NCBI GenBank assembly: GCA_030611115.1 | Contig: JAUWQK010000038.1 | Location: forward strand, 1 to 9,262 | From: Deltaproteobacteria bacterium | Lineage (GTDB): Bacteria > Desulfobacterota > Desulfobacteria > Desulfobacterales > ETH-SRB1 | Reading direction: 5' to 3' | Length of the DNA: 9,262 nt | Shown: piece by piece, positions 6,058 through 9,262 of the stretch | How the letters are laid out: every line of letters starts with the position of its first letter | How positions within the stretch are numbered: position 1 is the first letter of the stretch | Position numbers and translations under genes: made by a program | Notes under the pieces: model-generated | Seen by the model: only the letters and a program-made list of their open reading frames with translations | What the model was told of the DNA's origin: nothing | Database searches by the model: none

Positions 6058-8505
6058 TTACATCATAAAGAATGGATCCATATCAACAACAACTTTAACT
6101 TTTTGCCTGTAAAATTTTGATGAGTTCCTGAACATCATTAGATGAATCAAGCTGTGAAGTTCTTTTACGCTCAAACTTTTTAAAAGAATTTGCCATCTAT
6201 ACTGTTTTGCTATTCTGGGCAGAGGCGCTTCAATGGGCCCTAATACTTCTATTGATTTTATAAAAGATTTATTATTTCTTTTCAAGCTATTGCAAAGATT
6301 CCCCACTGCAAGAGCATGCTGCCTTGTTTTTTTCTTGTCATTCCCGGAAATTTTAATCTGCACCATCCTTGAAAACGGTGGATATTTCAAGCTCTTTCTA
6401 AAGTGTATTTCTTTATTGTAAAATGCTTTAAAGTCCTGGGTTTTTGCAGATAGTATGCTGAAATGTTCGGGATTAAAAGTTTGCAATATCACCCTGCCGG
6501 ATACATTCCCCCTGCCGGCTCTTCCAGACACCTGAGCGAGAAGCTGAAACGTTCGTTCTCCTGCACGAAAGTCAGGCAGGCTTAAAGAAAGATCAGCACA
6601 GATTATGCCGACAAGGGTAATATTCGGAAAGTCATGACCCTTTGCTATCATCTGGGTTCCGACAAGTATATCTATTGCATTATCCTTCAGGCCTTTAAGC
6701 AGTTTTAAAACAGAGCCCTTACGAGTGGTGGTATCACGATCCATTCTCGCTGTTTTTGCATCAGGAAAAAGCGACTTGACTGTAAGCTCAATTTTTTCCG
6801 TACCAAGTCCTAACAGCTTTATACCGGCAGATCCGCAGGTTGGACAATTTGAAGTGGATGCTAATGTAAAACCACAGTAATGGCACTTGTATGCATTAGC
6901 TCCCTTGTGAAAAGTAAGAGAAATATCACAATTCTTGCACCTGATAGCCTTGCCGCATGATGAACAAACAGGAAAACTTGCAAAGCCCCGCCTGTTCAGG
7001 AATAGCAAAATCTGTTCTCCACGTTCCAGAGTTTCTTTCATGGCCTCGTGAAGCTCCGATGAAATAAACTTTTTAACTCCTCTATAATCTCTGATCTTGC
7101 GCAGATCGATTATGGTGATCTCGGGCAAGGGTCTTTTTTCAATACGTTTTTTCAGGGTCAGCTCAGTAAATTTATTTATCGTAACATTATAGTATGACTG
7201 AATCGAAGGTGTGGCAGATCCCAGCAATGCAACACAATTATTTAGCTTTGCCCTGACAACAGCGAGATCCCTTGCATTATAACAAAGGCCCCCTTCCTGC
7301 TTGTAAGAAGTATCGTGTTCCTCATCTACGATAATGACTCCAACATTATCGAAAGGTGCAAAAATAGCCGATCTTGCACCTATAGCTATAGTTGCTTCTC
7401 CTGAGGCTATGCGCCTCCACTGGTCATAGCGTTCACCTGCTGAAAGCCCGCTGTGAAGCAGAGCAACGCACTCTCCAAAGCGGGCTCTGAACCGCCTTTC
7501 CATCTGTGATATAAGAGCAATTTCAGGAACAAGCACCAGAACTTTGCAGTTTTTCTTTATAGCTTCTGCAGCAATCCGCATATAAACTTCTGTTTTTCCG
7601 CTTCCAGTAACTCCTGCCAAAAGAAAGGTTGAAAATCCTTTATTAAGGGAGTTTACAACTTTTGAAATGACTTGTTCCTGTTCTTTTGTTAGTATATGGG
7701 CGCTATCAGTCTCAATAGATTCGCCGAATGGATCACGATAAACTCTTTTTTTAATGGTAGAAACATAACCTTTGTTTTCCAAAGATTTAATTAATCCGGG
7801 AGCGGATGGTACCAGCTCCTTTAATTTTTTTACAGATAGTTCACCCTCTTGTTTTAATGCATCTATTATTTTCTTTTTTGGAGCTGAAAGCTCCTTAATT
7901 GCGATTTCCGAGCTGGTTAACAATACATAACGTTCCAGCTTCGGTCTTGTTCTTCCTCCTTTCAGCTCGCGCTTGCTTACAATCAATCCCAGGTTTTCCA
8001 TGGTTTGAATTAAGGAGTTTGGAATGTTTTTGTTTATAATTTTGCAAAGATTTTTTTGTCGGCAGGATTCAGATTCAAGGGAACTTAAAATTTCCCTTTG
8101 GATGGGCGGAACAGAATTATCTTTAAGCACATTTTTACCATCTTCTGTAATTGATATTACGGCATATTCATAAAGATTTAATCCGCTCGGGAGAGCGCTT
8201 TTTATAACTTCTCCGATTGGATATATATAGTATTCTGAGATCCACCTGAAAAATGGTACTATTGATGAAGGGAAAAGAGGCTTTTCATCAAGAATATCCA
8301 GGATTGACTTTATTTCAATCTCGCTCCGAGTTGTTTTTTTACATGAGCCCAGTATATATCCTGTTACCCTGCGCCTACCAAAAGGAACAAGGGCTCTTTT
8401 ACCTGTGGATATAAAATTGGAAAAATTTTCCGGGACCAGATAGGTAAAGGTATTATATACCGGAAGAGCTATAGCTATATCTATATATTTTGAATAAGTT
8501 GTCAT
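6058..8505 (-). CDS. priA: Primosomal protein N', replication restart helicase PriA
   Basis: This 815-residue protein is full length for PriA, the 3'-5' superfamily 2 helicase that recognises stalled forks and reloads the replisome. The N-terminal fork-binding domain opens YIDIAIALPVYNTFTYLVPENF (residues 7-28) and includes VPFGRRRVTGYI. Walker A is GVTGSGKT (298-305), and the DEAH-box equivalent is DEEH (394-397) followed by DTSYKQEG. The LLGSATPS motif is near 428-435. Eight zinc-binding Cys lie in four pairs: C514/C517, C523/C526, C541/C544 and C554/C557. The C-terminal helicase lobe has GTEKIE, MDRDTT, GTQMIAKGHDFPN and QVSGRAGRG (658-666). All key residues are present. No good Shine-Dalgarno is visible before ATG at 8505, but the family N-terminus fits this start. 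It probably begins its own transcript, divergent from the small exported protein gene at 8765. Confidence 0.97.
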   Translation of the reverse strand: MTTYSKYIDIAIALPVYNTFTYLVPENFSNFISTGKRALVPFGRRRVTGYILGSCKKTTRSEIEIKSILDILDEKPLFPSSIVPFFRWISEYYIYPIGEVIKSALPSGLNLYEYAVISITEDGKNVLKDNSVPPIQREILSSLESESCRQKNLCKIINKNIPNSLIQTMENLGLIVSKRELKGGRTRPKLERYVLLTSSEIAIKELSAPKKKIIDALKQEGELSVKKLKELVPSAPGLIKSLENKGYVSTIKKRVYRDPFGESIETDSAHILTKEQEQVISKVVNSLNKGFSTFLLAGVTGSGKTEVYMRIAAEAIKKNCKVLVLVPEIALISQMERRFRARFGECVALLHSGLSAGERYDQWRRIASGEATIAIGARSAIFAPFDNVGVIIVDEEHDTSYKQEGGLCYNARDLAVVRAKLNNCVALLGSATPSIQSYYNVTINKFTELTLKKRIEKRPLPEITIIDLRKIRDYRGVKKFISSELHEAMKETLERGEQILLFLNRRGFASFPVCSSCGKAIRCKNCDISLTFHKGANAYKCHYCGFTLASTSNCPTCGSAGIKLLGLGTEKIELTVKSLFPDAKTARMDRDTTTRKGSVLKLLKGLKDNAIDILVGTQMIAKGHDFPNITLVGIICADLSLSLPDFRAGERTFQLLAQVSGRAGRGNVSGRVILQTFNPEHFSILSAKTQDFKAFYNKEIHFRKSLKYPPFSRMVQIKISGNDKKKTRQHALAVGNLCNSLKRNNKSFIKSIEVLGPIEAPLPRIAKQYRWQILLKSLSVKELHSLIHLMMFRNSSKFYRQKVKVVVDMDPFFMM

Positions 8506-8615
8506 TAATTATCAATTATTTAGGTACAAGGCAAAAACCAGTTGCAATATGTAAAATACCTGTTAAAATTTAATTAATTCAAAACATTTTAGCTTTATGA
8601 AACAAAAACCGGCCG

Positions 8616-8690
8616 CGCGTGAGCTTCAGGTGTGATACATTCAAAGCAGGAAACTGTTTGAGCGCATTAGAAATCGTTAAGAAAGAACCT
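8616..8690. repeat. Half copy of the 5176 repeat element, copy 2
   Basis: CGCGTGAGCTTCAGG is identical to 5176-5190. After a divergent stretch of about 16 bases, CAGGAAACTGTTTGA and then CG.ATTAGA.ATCGTTAAGAAAGAACCT follow with only a few differences from 5208-5251. The right inverted arm of copy 1 is missing. A small hairpin with TTAAC (8701-8705) against GTTAA (8722-8726) follows, and then the start of the small exported protein gene. It sits in the 259-base divergent gap between priA and that gene, where no other signal was clear. Confidence 0.75.
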
Positions 8691-8753
8691 TGTGACAACC
8701 TTAACACATGTCGGTGTATAAGTTAATACTACAGGGATCGACTAATTTTTAAA

Positions 8754-8759
8754 AGGAGG
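8754..8759 (+). promoter_or_regulatory. Shine-Dalgarno of the small exported protein gene
   Basis: AGGAGG lies five bases before ATG at 8765 and strongly supports that start over later Met codons in the same frame. Confidence 0.8.
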
Positions 8760-8764
8760 CCCAA

Positions 8765-9100
8765 ATGTATAATAAGGTGTATAATCAGATGTATAAAATG
8801 TTAAAAATACCCGTGATGTTTTTTTTAATTTCAGGTCTGATGCTTATCCCTTTTAGTTCATCGGCGCTTGCGCAGGATCATAGTTTGATTGAAGAAAACA
8901 GTGCCGAGCAAATGTTTGTTGACTTTTTATTTTTAAGACCCCTTGGTATTGTTGTAACAGCCGTGGGTACCGTCATGTTCATTGCCTCTCTTCCCTTTTC
9001 AGCCTCGGGCGGAAATGTTAAAGAGGCCTTCTCGGAAATGATGGCAAAGCCCGCTAAATTTACATTTGCAAGACCATTGGGAGATTTAAGTGGTTATTAA
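8765..9100 (+). CDS. Small exported, membrane-associated protein of unknown function
   Basis: This 111-residue protein has a 15-residue polar and basic lead, a hydrophobic core (VMFFLISGLMLIPF) and a likely signal peptidase site after SSALAQ (about residue 37). A second hydrophobic segment, LGIVVTAVGTVMFIASLPFS (about 60-79), follows and would anchor it in the inner membrane. The tail GGNVKEAFSEMMAKPAKFTFARPLGD repeats the RPLG motif that also precedes the membrane segment (FLRPLG at 56-61). I have an impression of similar short proteins in other Desulfobacterota but cannot name a family. The strong AGGAGG, typical signal peptide and composition make it a real gene. It is divergent from priA and appears monocistronic; the half repeat at 8616-8690 lies in its upstream region. 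Confidence 0.75.
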   Translation: MYNKVYNQMYKMLKIPVMFFLISGLMLIPFSSSALAQDHSLIEENSAEQMFVDFLFLRPLGIVVTAVGTVMFIASLPFSASGGNVKEAFSEMMAKPAKFTFARPLGDLSGY

Positions 9101-9124
9101 TTGACGAACTCGTAAAAAGTCAAT
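9100..9124 (+). terminator. Weak hairpin after the small exported protein gene
   Basis: ATTGAC (9100-9105) and GTCAAT (9119-9124) pair around a 13-base loop and are followed by TTTGTTT. The stem is short and AT-rich, so it is only a possible terminator. Confidence 0.3.
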
Positions 9125-9160
9125 TTTGTTTGCTTCGCCTGGGACGTGTGCCTGAAAAGT

Positions 9161-9262
9161 TTATTTAACAACTCTGAGTCTGTGTGTTTTCTGCAGTTTT
9201 GACCATAGATTATTCATCATATCCGTGTATTCACTGTCATCCGCTTCTGTATCGGTTTTTCC
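9161..9262 (-). CDS. C-terminal end of an unidentified minus-strand gene (partial)
   Basis: A frame enters from the right edge and runs 33 codons to TAA at 9161-9163. The peptide is acidic and polar at first (GKTDTEADDSEYTDMM) and then basic (WSKLQKTHRLRVVK), plausible as a protein tail. It is too short to assign a family or to be certain it is coding. Confidence 0.45.
   Translation of the reverse strand, partial: GKTDTEADDSEYTDMMNNLWSKLQKTHRLRVVK

Noticed and set aside
8619..8726. 35-residue Cys-rich small ORF (GTG start) in the half repeat
   Set aside because: The matching frame in copy 1 is closed by an early stop and an indel, so conservation is at the DNA level and not the protein level.

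Overview
The window looks like an AT-rich chromosome from a sulfate-reducing or related bacterium of the Desulfobacterota (old Deltaproteobacteria). The main clue is a catalytically dead tyrosine recombinase fused to two TOBE/Mop domains. This is the TunR architecture known from sulfate-reducing deltaproteobacteria, and here it is divergent from a TauE/SafE (TSUP) transporter. A probable selenoprotein fits the same group, which is rich in selenocysteine. No rRNA, tRNA, CRISPR array or intact insertion sequence was seen.

Layout: (1) 1-744 is the 3' end of a type III restriction subunit/helicase gene. A TAA stop sits exactly where the catalytic Glu of its PD-(D/E)xK nuclease motif should be. 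(2) 745-1067 has no supported gene. (3) 1068-2212 holds a TSUP transporter (minus strand) and, divergently, tunR (plus strand to 3313). Their intergenic region carries a strong palindrome, AGTGACACGA-N12-TCGTGTTACT, a good candidate TunR operator over the transporter promoter. (4) 3429-5116 is a tight three-gene minus-strand operon: an exported DUF1573 protein, a HAD phosphatase and a DUF4389 membrane protein. The DUF1573 gene is split by an in-frame TGA at its conserved Cys, is otherwise open for 164 more codons, and has hairpins just downstream of the TGA. It is best read as one selenoprotein gene. (5) 5176-5381 is a long inverted-repeat element; a half copy of it lies at 8616-8690. (6) 5428-8505 carries a YfcE-like metallophosphoesterase and the replication-restart helicase PriA (both minus), separated by a second long inverted repeat (5941-6046). 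(7) 8765-9100 encodes a small exported or membrane-anchored protein. The window ends in the C-terminus of an unidentified minus-strand gene.

Functional reading: the TSUP/tunR pair is probably a self-contained oxyanion (tungstate/molybdate or sulfur oxyanion) homeostasis unit. The DUF1573-HAD-DUF4389 operon is probably co-transcribed but has no assigned pathway. PriA and the phosphoesterase are housekeeping genes. The least ordinary features are the probable Sec-containing DUF1573 protein, the candidate TunR operator and the two families of inverted-repeat elements.
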